Positions 43,746 through 52,132 of a DNA stretch of 64,000 nt are shown one piece after another (position 1 is the stretch's first letter; the number at the start of each line of letters is the position of its first letter). A program made the position numbers and the translations under genes. Below the pieces are notes generated by a model. The model was given only the letters and a program-made list of their open reading frames with translations. It made no database searches and had not been told where the DNA came from. Source of the DNA: Acidobacteriota bacterium (GTDB taxonomy: Bacteria > Acidobacteriota > Blastocatellia > Pyrinomonadales > Pyrinomonadaceae); the NCBI GenBank assembly GCA_020199835.1, contig JAIVJV010000009.1:1054001-1118000 (forward strand), read 5' to 3'.

Positions 43746-45182
43746 ATGGAATGCCTCACCTCTGTGCAACTCCGGCCGCACGTCGGTACGCGCACCATAG
43801 GTAAGAAGCTCTGTCTTATTAATCAAAAGAGCAGGGAAATATGGCTCTGTGGCGGGATCAGTCCACGCATCTGGGAAAGGCTTCAGCAAGGGCAGAGCAT
43901 TCCCCGGATTAACGACGAGTTGAGCGCGAAATACCGTGTGCCGGTCGAGAGAGTGGCAGGCGACGTCAATACCTTTCTCGAACAACTATGGCAGCGACGG
44001 ATTATCGATCTGCCGGGCCGCGAGCACATCACTGACGAACAGCGCGCCGAGATGTTGACGGAAGAGGCGCACAACAAGAACGGCCGGTTATATGAGGAGG
44101 CCGTGGCCGCGAACACGTTGTTCCGTGTTTGGCTCGATCTGCTTATTCCCTGTAATTTGCGCTGTCGACACTGTTATCTCGACTTCAGCGAGAAAGATAT
44201 TGTGCCGTTCCCTGAAGTCTGTAGTTACCTGGACCAACTGGCCGAGCATGGCTGTCCCGAGCTCGTACTCACCGGCGGAGAGATATTCCTCAGAAAAGAT
44301 CTTTTGGACATCGTAGCTTACGCGGAGAGTAAAGGGTTTCTATTCGACCTCTACACCAACGCCAATTTCATCGATAAGAAAAAAGCGGATCAACTCGCAA
44401 AGCACCTCATCAGTACCGTCCAGATCAGCATCTACGGCACTACCGCTCCAATTCACGAAGCTGTTACGAAAAAGGCCGGCACCTTTGAGAAGAGCATTAC
44501 GGCCGCGAAGCTGCTCATTGAACGCGGCATTCCGGTCCGGTTGGAGTATCACATCCAGAAAGACAACTTCGAGGATGCGTTCAAGTTTCCGGAATTCGCG
44601 ACCGCAATGGGAGCCTCTTACACTTTTGATTCAAAACTGGTTCCCAATCGCAACGGCGATACAGAGTTGCTTCAGTATGGCGTGTCGGTTCAGCAACAAG
44701 CTGAGATTTACAAAGCGGGGTTGATGAAACGCGAGGCCAAGTTTGTCTGTACGGCCGCTGTTTCCAAGGCCAGAATCAGCGCGCACGGCGATATCTATCC
44801 GTGCGAGCTAATCAACACCGCGGTTGTCGGAAACTTGAAGCAGCACACACTCAAGGAGATCTGGGATTCGAAATGGCGCACCAGCCTGCGCGAGAAGATC
44901 CTCTCTTACAAACCAAACCGCTGCGGCGGCTGCAATCACGTATCCGATTGTGAGCCTTGCGCGGCAATGAGAGGTTTTTATCTCCATGAACAGCACATGG
45001 AGGATCCGGTTTCGGAAGCTTGCATGCTGACCACGGCCAGTCTTCTTGCTCAAGGTAAAGAGCTGGAAGAGAACTCACCCTTCAGAACACTTAGCGGTGA
45101 GCCTTCTTGCGTCTCGACCATATTGGCGCAGACGCAAGTGCCGGGGCGACGGGCTTCACTCCCGATACTACGCGGAGTGTGA
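43746..45182 (+). CDS. PqqD-radical SAM-SPASM peptide-modifying enzyme (2)
   Basis: A 478-residue paralogue of the preceding enzyme with the same layout: a PqqD-like part (VQLRPHVGTRTIGKKLCLINQKSREIWLCGGISPRIWERLQQG, residues 7-90), radical SAM CxxxCxxC at C136, C140 and C143 (CNLRCRHC) with LTGGEIFLRKD, and a SPASM end (CTAAVSKARISAHGDIYPCELIN, CGGCNHVSDCEPC). AGGAGGG lies six bases before ATG 43746 and overlaps the stop of enzyme 1. The two proteins are clearly diverged, so each may perform a different step or act on a different residue. The 37-residue precursor gene follows 62 bases later. Confidence 0.9.
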   Translation: MECLTSVQLRPHVGTRTIGKKLCLINQKSREIWLCGGISPRIWERLQQGQSIPRINDELSAKYRVPVERVAGDVNTFLEQLWQRRIIDLPGREHITDEQRAEMLTEEAHNKNGRLYEEAVAANTLFRVWLDLLIPCNLRCRHCYLDFSEKDIVPFPEVCSYLDQLAEHGCPELVLTGGEIFLRKDLLDIVAYAESKGFLFDLYTNANFIDKKKADQLAKHLISTVQISIYGTTAPIHEAVTKKAGTFEKSITAAKLLIERGIPVRLEYHIQKDNFEDAFKFPEFATAMGASYTFDSKLVPNRNGDTELLQYGVSVQQQAEIYKAGLMKREAKFVCTAAVSKARISAHGDIYPCELINTAVVGNLKQHTLKEIWDSKWRTSLREKILSYKPNRCGGCNHVSDCEPCAAMRGFYLHEQHMEDPVSEACMLTTASLLAQGKELEENSPFRTLSGEPSCVSTILAQTQVPGRRASLPILRGV

Positions 45183-45244
45183 GTGGCTCAGTAGCAGCAC
45201 CATTAGTTTGTTTTATATCTTTTAGGAAAGGAGGCACGCACATC

Positions 45245-45358
45245 ATGGATAACAACGAAGATATCTATCTCGAACCGACTGTCGAACTGAGTTCAGATGA
45301 CAGCGCGGCTAACGGACAACAGAGCGAGCCGGTGATCATTTGTGTGTCTGGGTGTTAA
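45245..45358 (+). CDS. RiPP precursor peptide A (37 residues)
   Basis: A small gene with a perfect AAAGGAGG (45227-45234) ten bases before the ATG. The peptide has an acidic leader with YLEPTVELSSDD, which resembles the Y/W-x-x-P-x-V/L-x-x-L motif that PqqD-type recognition elements bind in PqqA, mycofactocin and lasso leaders. It ends in EPVIICVSGC, with two cysteines four residues apart and none elsewhere. It sits directly after the two PqqD-radical SAM genes, as precursors usually do. The expected product is a short Cys-linked peptide. I know no characterised peptide with this core. Expression is certain to be translatable; the precursor role is inferred from context. Confidence 0.75.
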   Translation: MDNNEDIYLEPTVELSSDDSAANGQQSEPVIICVSGC

Positions 45359-45379
45359 TTCCTCAGACCCACCTTCCGG

Positions 45380-45425
45380 ATGGGGTATTTAGAATGGAGC
45401 CTGTCAAGCCTTCTCTATACCCCAT
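45380..45425 (+). terminator. Hairpin between precursor A and the exporter gene
   Basis: ATGGGGTAT (45380-45388) and ATACCCCAT (45417-45425) are perfect nine-base complements around 28 bases. AGAA/TTCT inside extends the pairing. There is no T run, so it may attenuate transcription or stabilise the precursor message rather than end it fully. Confidence 0.45.
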
Positions 45426-45476
45426 CTGCTTATCTGTCTCACCGTTCTGCCGGTTCGAGATAGGCAAATAGAATAT

Positions 45477-47291
45477 ATGCGGAAGTCTGAAAACTCCAAC
45501 CTGACGATTATCAAGCGCTTCGTCCCTTTTACACGGCCCTATTTTAAAAAATATGCGCTGGCGATTCTGCTTTTAATCATTACCTCGCTACTCTCGCTAC
45601 TGCCGCCGTTTCTGCTGAAGATCATCATCGACGACGCGATAAAAAACGGTCAGGCGCACCTGCTCGACCTCATCACTCTGGCAATGGCAGCAGCCATCAT
45701 TGCTGCCGGCACCTCAAGAGGAGTGATGGAATATATACATGAGTGGGTCAGCGCCAGGTTTATCTTCGATTTGCGCCGCTACTTATTCAATCTTATTCAA
45801 AGCCAGTCAATGGATTTCTTTTCCTCGGTCAAGGTGGGGGATATCCTGGGCCGCTTGCGAGTAGATATTACCGCTGTCTACGGAGTGTTAGTGAATACGA
45901 TGCTGGGCGCCATCAGTGAGGCGGTTCAGATCATCGGGATCGCAGTGTTGCTGTTCTATCTGGACGTAAGACTCGCACTGATCGCCATCCTGTTTATTCC
46001 GCCGCTATATGTCGTTCTCACTTTTACAGGCAAACGTCTGCGCCAGCTCAGCCGCGTTACGCGTGACAAGGACGTGGCCCTGCTGGACTTCTTCCAGGAA
46101 CGAATCTCCAACATAGGTGTCATTAAGATCTTTCATCGGGAGCGACACGAAGATCGAAGGCACGCTGAGCTTAGCGAAGACTTTATTCAAGCGACGCTCG
46201 GGAGAGTGAAATACAAGTTTACCTCGATGTTTCTGATCGGCACTATCACCTCGGTGGCGAGTGTGGTTGTGATCTGGTACGGCGGCCACCAGGTAATCAA
46301 CGGCGCACTCTCATTCGGTAGCCTGATCGCTTTTTACCTCTACGTTGTCCGTCTTTACACGCCGATTCAGTCGCTCGCCAATCGAGGTATTGAGGTCTAT
46401 AACGGCATGGCCTCGGCCGACAGACTGATCGAATACATGGACCTGAAACCGACCGTCCGCGAATCGGAACGACCGGTCCGGCTCAAAAGTGTTCGTGGTG
46501 AAATACATTTTGACAAGGTCTCATTCACCTATCCAAACAGCACTAACCCCGTTATCAATAATCTTTCCCTGGACATACCTGCGGGGCAGAAGGTTGCATT
46601 GGTGGGTTCGAGCGGCGCCGGCAAAACAACTCTCGTAAATCTTCTGTGTCGCCTTTATGAAGTCGACTCGGGAAGCATCAGCATCGATTGCCACGACATC
46701 CGCGAGCTAGCGTTTGACAGTCTCTACGATTCGCTGGGCGTCGTCTCGCAAGACACTTTCCTTTTCAACTCAACCATCGAGGAGAACATCAGGTTCGGAC
46801 GAGTTGATGCTTCTCACGAAGAAGTAGTCGAGGCAGCGAAGAAAGCTCACCTCCACGACTTCATTCTCAGTCTGCCTGCCGGATACAACACTGTCGTGGG
46901 CGCGCGCGGAATGAAGTTATCAGGCGGCCAGCGCCAGCGGCTGGCGATCGCGCGGATGGTCTTGAAAGATGCGAAGATTTGGATACTCGACGAGTTTACT
47001 TCCTCGCTCGATTCGAGCTCGGAGAATGTTGTCTATCAGAACCTGGAACCGTTACTGCAAAACAAAACGACGCTGATCATCGCGCACCGTTTCTCAACCA
47101 TTCTTTCGGCCGATCGCGTTGTCGTTATCCATGACGGCAACATCATTGAGGCGGGCACGCACGCGCATCTGTACCGGTTGGACGGTGTGTACAGGAAGCT
47201 GTTTGACACGCAGTTTCGACATAACAGGATGTTTATGGACATCGACCAGATTCACGATTCACTCACGACCGCGGGAGCACCATCAGCATGA
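45477..47291 (+). CDS. ABC transporter, fused membrane and ATPase domains (peptide exporter)
   Basis: A 604-residue type I ABC exporter half-transporter. Six membrane helices lie in residues about 25-310. The ATPase domain has Walker A GSSGAGKTT, signature LSGGQRQR, Walker B IWILDEFTS and switch His in IIAHRF. No C39 peptidase domain is present at the N-terminus, so unlike LanT-type exporters it does not remove leaders. Its place between the two precursor genes suggests export of one or both products. The B12 radical SAM gene overlaps its stop by four bases. Confidence 0.92.
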   Translation: MRKSENSNLTIIKRFVPFTRPYFKKYALAILLLIITSLLSLLPPFLLKIIIDDAIKNGQAHLLDLITLAMAAAIIAAGTSRGVMEYIHEWVSARFIFDLRRYLFNLIQSQSMDFFSSVKVGDILGRLRVDITAVYGVLVNTMLGAISEAVQIIGIAVLLFYLDVRLALIAILFIPPLYVVLTFTGKRLRQLSRVTRDKDVALLDFFQERISNIGVIKIFHRERHEDRRHAELSEDFIQATLGRVKYKFTSMFLIGTITSVASVVVIWYGGHQVINGALSFGSLIAFYLYVVRLYTPIQSLANRGIEVYNGMASADRLIEYMDLKPTVRESERPVRLKSVRGEIHFDKVSFTYPNSTNPVINNLSLDIPAGQKVALVGSSGAGKTTLVNLLCRLYEVDSGSISIDCHDIRELAFDSLYDSLGVVSQDTFLFNSTIEENIRFGRVDASHEEVVEAAKKAHLHDFILSLPAGYNTVVGARGMKLSGGQRQRLAIARMVLKDAKIWILDEFTSSLDSSSENVVYQNLEPLLQNKTTLIIAHRFSTILSADRVVVIHDGNIIEAGTHAHLYRLDGVYRKLFDTQFRHNRMFMDIDQIHDSLTTAGAPSA

Positions 47292-49267
47292 GTGTGCTGT
47301 ATAACATTTCCAGGGAAGCGACGGCGCCGGTTGCGCGGAACCTCATTGTTCCGGCAAAGGATCCGATCGCTCTCGTCTACATGCCATGGGGTTCAGTGTC
47401 GCGCGGGTCGATTGCGATTGGCATCTTGAAGGAGTGCGCCAAACAGATTGGTGTTAAGCCCGACGTCCACTACCTGAATATCAAGTTTGCGGAGAAGATC
47501 GGCCTCGAACTTTACGAATCAATTTCCGAAGCTTCCGCTTTCTTTCCGGAATGGTTTTTCTCGTCAGTGCTTTTCGGGCCCCAGGGACTCGGCTTGCTGA
47601 AAAACTCCTGGGAGGATCTACTCAGCACGGAACTGGGCAGCAAAATGGCCGAGCGATTGAAGGAGTTGACCAATGGTTCCGAAGAGTTATGCCTCAGTAT
47701 AGTTAACGACTACGTGCCACAGTTCATTGACGAATGTCTGACGAGCATCGACTGGTCGCAGTATAGAGTAATCGGCTTCTCAGCAACGTTCGCCCAAACG
47801 CTTGCCTCGCTGCTGCTCGCTAAACAGATCAAGGATCGTTATCCGCATATCAAGATTGTGCTGGGCGGCGCCAACGTAGATTCTGAAATGGGTTTCGAAG
47901 TGATCAAGGCGTTCGACTGGATCGACTACGTTGTGCACGGCGAGGCTGAACGAAGTTTCCCGCAATTGCTTAATAATATTTACAACGAGAACGATTCGCA
48001 GAAGATTCCAGGTGTTTCGGTACGTCGCGGCACGGAAATCGAACCCGGCTTCAACGACGCCCAACTGCTGCGTGATCTTAACGAATCTCCAATGCCTGAC
48101 TACTCGGATTACATCAAAGAGGCGCAGCGGGCCAATATTGACAAGCGTCTTCGCATTAAACTCTCTTTTGAATCTTCGCGCGGTTGCTGGTGGGGCGCGA
48201 AAGCTCATTGCACGTTCTGCGGCTTGAACGCGAACAACATGGCGTTTCGCAAAAAGGAGCCTGGCAGGGTTTATGAAGAGATCCTGAAGTTGGCGGGACA
48301 GTACCGCTGTCTGACGCTAAATGCGACCGACAACATTCTGGACATGGGGTATTTCAAGCAACTGCTGCCGCGTTTGGCTGAGGCAAACTTTGATCTGTCG
48401 CTCTTCTATGAAGTGAAGGCCAACCTCACACGCGAGCAGGTTCGCAAACTCGCGGCGTCCGGCATAAATAAAATCCAACCCGGAATCGAGAGCTTTGATA
48501 CGGACTTGCTGCGGCTGATGCGCAAAGGCGTTACCGCTATTCAAAACATTCAACTACTCAAATGGTGCTACGAGGATGGCATCGATCCTTACTGGAATGT
48601 TTTGTACGGCTTTCCCGGCGAGCGTCCCGAGCAATACAAGGATCTGCCGCGACTGCTCCGCTTGTTGTCTCACCTGCGGCCACCCAGCGGTATCTCGCCG
48701 GTGATCTTTGAGCGATTCAGCCCGTATCACTTCGACAAAGACAAGTTCAAGCTTACGCTCACGCCGTTTCCGCTTTACCCGATGCTTTATCCGGCGCCCG
48801 TCGACTACGACAAAGTCGCTTACTACTTCAACGGCAAGTGGGAAGACCAAACCATGGATCCGCAGGAGTACATCAGTCCGTCACTCGAGGTTTACCAGGA
48901 GTGGCAAGCTCGTTGGAACGAGGGCCGGACAGTTTTCTATTACGAGAAGGGGCCTGGGTTTCTTACGCTTTATGACAACCGTCCGCTTGAGAAAGGCGCC
49001 GGGCTGCGTTTGCGGCGGCTGAATTTGAGTGAGAGACAGGCTCGGGTCTATCTCTTCTGCGACGAGAAGCGACCATTTAACGCCATCCATCAGATGGTGA
49101 ACGAGGGCAGTGAGAATCCGCTTCCGGAAGACAAGCTTCGCATTTTGTTGGATCAGTTTGTGAACCAGGGACTGATGTTCTTGGAGGATGATTGTTACTT
49201 ATCACTTGCGGTGAAGAAGAGTGCGGTAAAAAGCCACATCCGCGCCAGCGCAGATGGCAATCAATAG
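47288..49267 (+). CDS. Cobalamin-binding radical SAM enzyme, RiPP-maturation type
   Basis: A 659-residue protein. A B12-binding domain occupies about 25-240 (VIGFSATFAQTLASLLLAKQIKDRYPHIKIVLGGANVDSEMGFEVI). The radical SAM cluster site is the atypical C300-x7-C308-x2-C311 (GCWWGAKAHCTFCGLN), which I recall as the hallmark of ribosomal-peptide maturation radical SAM protein 1 (TIGR03975). Members are thought to methylate unactivated carbons of peptides. The C-terminal 150 residues are family specific. Translation is coupled to the ABC exporter by a four-base overlap. Which of the two precursors it acts on is unknown. The family is confident; the reaction is inferred. Confidence 0.88.
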   Translation: MSVLYNISREATAPVARNLIVPAKDPIALVYMPWGSVSRGSIAIGILKECAKQIGVKPDVHYLNIKFAEKIGLELYESISEASAFFPEWFFSSVLFGPQGLGLLKNSWEDLLSTELGSKMAERLKELTNGSEELCLSIVNDYVPQFIDECLTSIDWSQYRVIGFSATFAQTLASLLLAKQIKDRYPHIKIVLGGANVDSEMGFEVIKAFDWIDYVVHGEAERSFPQLLNNIYNENDSQKIPGVSVRRGTEIEPGFNDAQLLRDLNESPMPDYSDYIKEAQRANIDKRLRIKLSFESSRGCWWGAKAHCTFCGLNANNMAFRKKEPGRVYEEILKLAGQYRCLTLNATDNILDMGYFKQLLPRLAEANFDLSLFYEVKANLTREQVRKLAASGINKIQPGIESFDTDLLRLMRKGVTAIQNIQLLKWCYEDGIDPYWNVLYGFPGERPEQYKDLPRLLRLLSHLRPPSGISPVIFERFSPYHFDKDKFKLTLTPFPLYPMLYPAPVDYDKVAYYFNGKWEDQTMDPQEYISPSLEVYQEWQARWNEGRTVFYYEKGPGFLTLYDNRPLEKGAGLRLRRLNLSERQARVYLFCDEKRPFNAIHQMVNEGSENPLPEDKLRILLDQFVNQGLMFLEDDCYLSLAVKKSAVKSHIRASADGNQ

Positions 49268-49369
49268 GTGAATTTGCAGTCCTCTGGAGGGAGTGCTTGC
49301 CACGGGAATGTTAGACCATTAAAATTACTTAACTCTCAACGAACGAAACCTCTAGGGGGATGTTTTGAA

Positions 49370-51796
49370 ATGCAGTTCTTGATGCAGGATCTTCGTTATG
49401 CGTTAAGAATGTTCCGCAGAAACTGGGGCTTCACACTCACTGCCGTAATGGTTATGGCGCTCAGCATCTGCGCCACCGTGGCCATCTTCAGTGCAGTAAA
49501 CGCCATCATTCTACGACCCCTGCCTTACCACAATTCAGAACGTCTGGTGACGGTCTGGGGCACGCAGCCCAAGGTGCCCAAGGTTCCAACTTCACCGGCC
49601 GAATTTCTCGACTGGAAGACACAGACTACAACGTTTGACGCGATGGCTGCTTTCAGCGGCCAGAGCTTCAACCTTACGGGCGCGGGTGAGCCGGAACGTA
49701 TCGAAGGTGCGGTAGTCTCACCGGGTTTTTTCCAGGTACTGGAGATGCAGCCGCTCCTCGGCCGCTCCTTCAACGAAAGCGACGAGCAGGGTAGCGGCAA
49801 TCGCCTGGCGCTCATCAGTGAAGGACTTTGGCGCCGGCGCTTCGGCGGTGATAACACCATCATTGGATCCAGGCTACTGCTGAATGATGAAAGCTTCGAA
49901 GTTGTCGGCGTGATGGCGCAGGATTTTCAGTTTCCGGAGCGGGTCGATCTTTGGGTTGGCCCAAAACAGATAGTGCCCGAACCGCCGGTCAGGCTGCCGG
50001 GCAACATCCTCGAGATGCGCAACGTTCGTTATCTCGGAACAGTGGCGCGACTCAAGCCTGGTGTAAAACTCCCGCAGGCCCAGGCTGACATGAGCGCGAT
50101 TGCGGCGCGTTTGGCGCAACAGTATCCAGCCACCAACGAACAACACGAAGTCAAACTGGTCGCTTTGAAAGAAGAGATCGTCGGGAACGTAAAGCCAGTG
50201 CTCTTCATGCTGCTTGGTGCGACGGTTCTGGTACTGCTCACTTCCTGTTCCAATGTCGGTAATCTCCTGTTGGGCCGTGCTCTCGCCCGGCGTAAGGAGA
50301 TCAGCACTCGACTCGCGCTTGGCGCCAGCCGCCTCCGCATCGCCCAGCAAGTGTTGACGGAAAGCGTGCTGCTCTCGCTGATAGCAGGCGGACTCGGATT
50401 GCTGCTGGCGCGTTGGGCGATCAAGGCATTGATCGCGATTGGTCCAACAAACATACCGCGCGCCACGCAGATCAGTATCGATGGCACAGTCCTTTTGGTC
50501 ACTTTGCTGATCTCTGTTTTGACCGGTATCAGTTTCGGGTTGGTGCCGGCACTGCAAACGAGGACCAGGCATCTCACGGAGGTGCTCAACCAAGGCGCGC
50601 GCGGATCCAGTTCCGGGCCGGGCCAACATCGCGTTCGCAGTGCGCTGGTAGTCTCGCAGGTCGCCTTGAGTTTCGCCTTGTTAATCTGCGGTGGACTGAT
50701 GTTCAAGAGTTTCTACCGGCTACAGAACGTCAACCTTGGTTTTGATCCGGACAGCGTCTTGACGATGCAGATCGCTCTGCCGCGCGCGAAGTATGTCGAT
50801 CCGAACCAGGTAACCGGGTTTTACGAACAGGCATTGCAGCGACTGAGCTCGCTTCCAGGGGTGAAGAGTGTCGGGGCGATCAGCAAATTACCATTGACGG
50901 GTACGGGGGTCAGTGGCGGCATTGTGATTGAAGGCCGGCCTGTTAATCCTTCCGAAGAGCTCAGAACGGAGCGGCGCATAGTTACCGAAGATTATTTTCG
51001 CGCGATGAGCGTACCGCTCAAGAGCGGAAGGTTTTTCAATGCGAACGACCGGAGCAATCCCAAGGTCGTTTTGATCAACGAGACCACGGCCAAGCGATAC
51101 TGGAACGGCGAAGAGCCCGTGGGTCGGCGGATTCGCTTTCCGGAAGACAAGGACAAGTGGCTGGAGGTCGTGGGCGTGGTTGGCGACGTCAGGCAGTCGA
51201 GCATTGAAGCAGAGCCAAAACCCGAATTGTACATTCCGTATTTTCAGAGCCCGTCAAACAACATGACGGTTGTGGCAAAGATGAATGCCGGCGGTACTGG
51301 TTCGGCAGCTTCTTTTCGCAGTGAAGTTACGGCTGTCGACCGCAGCCAGCCCGTTTACAACATCAGAACCATGGGCCAGGTGGTAGATGAAGCGTTGGCA
51401 CAGGCGCGTTTCAGTGTCGTACTGCTTGGCATTTTCGCGGCTACTGGTTTGTTGCTGGCGGTAGTTGGTCTGTACGGCGTGATGACCACAGCAGTCGCGC
51501 AACGGACACATGAAATCGGCATCCGGATGGCTATTGGCGCACGGCCGGCAACGATCGTGAAGCTTATTTTGGTCCAGGGCGCGATACCGGTTCTGTTGGG
51601 ACTGAGCTTGGGATTATTTTTAGCATTTGCCTTGACGCGGAGTCTCTCGAGTCTATTGTTCACGGTGCCCTCGGCGGATGTCAGCACGTATCTGTTCGTG
51701 TCGGCATTTTTCCTGTTGCTGATGTTCGTGGCGAACCTGATTCCGGCGTACAGGGCCAGCAAGCTGAGTCCGGTGCTCGCGATCCGCGAGCCATAG
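49370..51796 (+). CDS. MacB/FtsX-type permease (acidobacterial orphan permease type)
   Basis: An 808-residue membrane protein. It consists of an N-terminal helix and MacB periplasmic core (YALRMFRRNWGFTLTAVMVMALSICATVAIFSAVNAIILRPLPY), a first FtsX domain of three helices (about 285-410), a second periplasmic core and a second FtsX domain at the end. No ATPase is fused or adjacent except the unrelated exporter, which is usual for these orphan permeases. ATG 49370 follows AGGGGGA by nine bases; a GTG at 49268 lacks a ribosome site. In this position, between two RiPP genes, self-resistance or export of the product is a fair guess only. Confidence 0.87.
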   Translation: MQFLMQDLRYALRMFRRNWGFTLTAVMVMALSICATVAIFSAVNAIILRPLPYHNSERLVTVWGTQPKVPKVPTSPAEFLDWKTQTTTFDAMAAFSGQSFNLTGAGEPERIEGAVVSPGFFQVLEMQPLLGRSFNESDEQGSGNRLALISEGLWRRRFGGDNTIIGSRLLLNDESFEVVGVMAQDFQFPERVDLWVGPKQIVPEPPVRLPGNILEMRNVRYLGTVARLKPGVKLPQAQADMSAIAARLAQQYPATNEQHEVKLVALKEEIVGNVKPVLFMLLGATVLVLLTSCSNVGNLLLGRALARRKEISTRLALGASRLRIAQQVLTESVLLSLIAGGLGLLLARWAIKALIAIGPTNIPRATQISIDGTVLLVTLLISVLTGISFGLVPALQTRTRHLTEVLNQGARGSSSGPGQHRVRSALVVSQVALSFALLICGGLMFKSFYRLQNVNLGFDPDSVLTMQIALPRAKYVDPNQVTGFYEQALQRLSSLPGVKSVGAISKLPLTGTGVSGGIVIEGRPVNPSEELRTERRIVTEDYFRAMSVPLKSGRFFNANDRSNPKVVLINETTAKRYWNGEEPVGRRIRFPEDKDKWLEVVGVVGDVRQSSIEAEPKPELYIPYFQSPSNNMTVVAKMNAGGTGSAASFRSEVTAVDRSQPVYNIRTMGQVVDEALAQARFSVVLLGIFAATGLLLAVVGLYGVMTTAVAQRTHEIGIRMAIGARPATIVKLILVQGAIPVLLGLSLGLFLAFALTRSLSSLLFTVPSADVSTYLFVSAFFLLLMFVANLIPAYRASKLSPVLAIREP

Positions 51797-51856
51797 CCGC
51801 ATTTCTAAAACGTCCAGCAAACGCGACTCACCCGATGAGTTTTCCGCTTTGGGTGA

Positions 51857-51862
51857 TATAAT
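51857..51862 (+). promoter_or_regulatory. Possible minus-ten box upstream of the lanthipeptide precursor
   Basis: A perfect TATAAT about 85 bases before the precursor start. No good minus-35 box lies at the right distance, so this is weak support for a separate promoter. Confidence 0.3.
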
Positions 51863-51947
51863 GCGGCCTGCCCATCCCGACCAGGCAAACACGCACACCT
51901 CCCTTTCGTCCCAGTACGTCTCACACCTTAAACGTAGGGGGAAAAAC

Positions 51948-52127
51948 ATGAACGACACATTAGATGGAGCGGAGTTGGTTGCACAGTGGCGCAACGGAGA
52001 AGAGGATAATCCCGCAGGTCCGCTATTTGCCGCTGGGGAGTTCGCGGAAACGGATATCGTTAACGCAGCTCCAGGGTATACCTGTGGCACCTATTGCACC
52101 GGCTCGATCAGAGTTCAGTGCTGCTGA
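51948..52127 (+). CDS. Class II lanthipeptide precursor (59 residues)
   Basis: Precursor of a lanthionine peptide. The acidic leader contains EEDNPAGPLFAAGEFAETD, matching the NPAG motif of mersacidin-type leaders, and ends IVNAA, a possible double-small-residue cut site. The core after that, PGYTCGTYCTGSIRVQCC, has four Cys, three Thr and one Ser, enough for up to four thioether rings. AGGGGGA precedes the ATG. The lanM gene begins five bases after the stop, so substrate and enzyme are coupled. I know no characterised lantibiotic with this core; that should be searched. Confidence 0.88.
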   Translation: MNDTLDGAELVAQWRNGEEDNPAGPLFAAGEFAETDIVNAAPGYTCGTYCTGSIRVQCC

Positions 52128-52132
52128 GTTAA

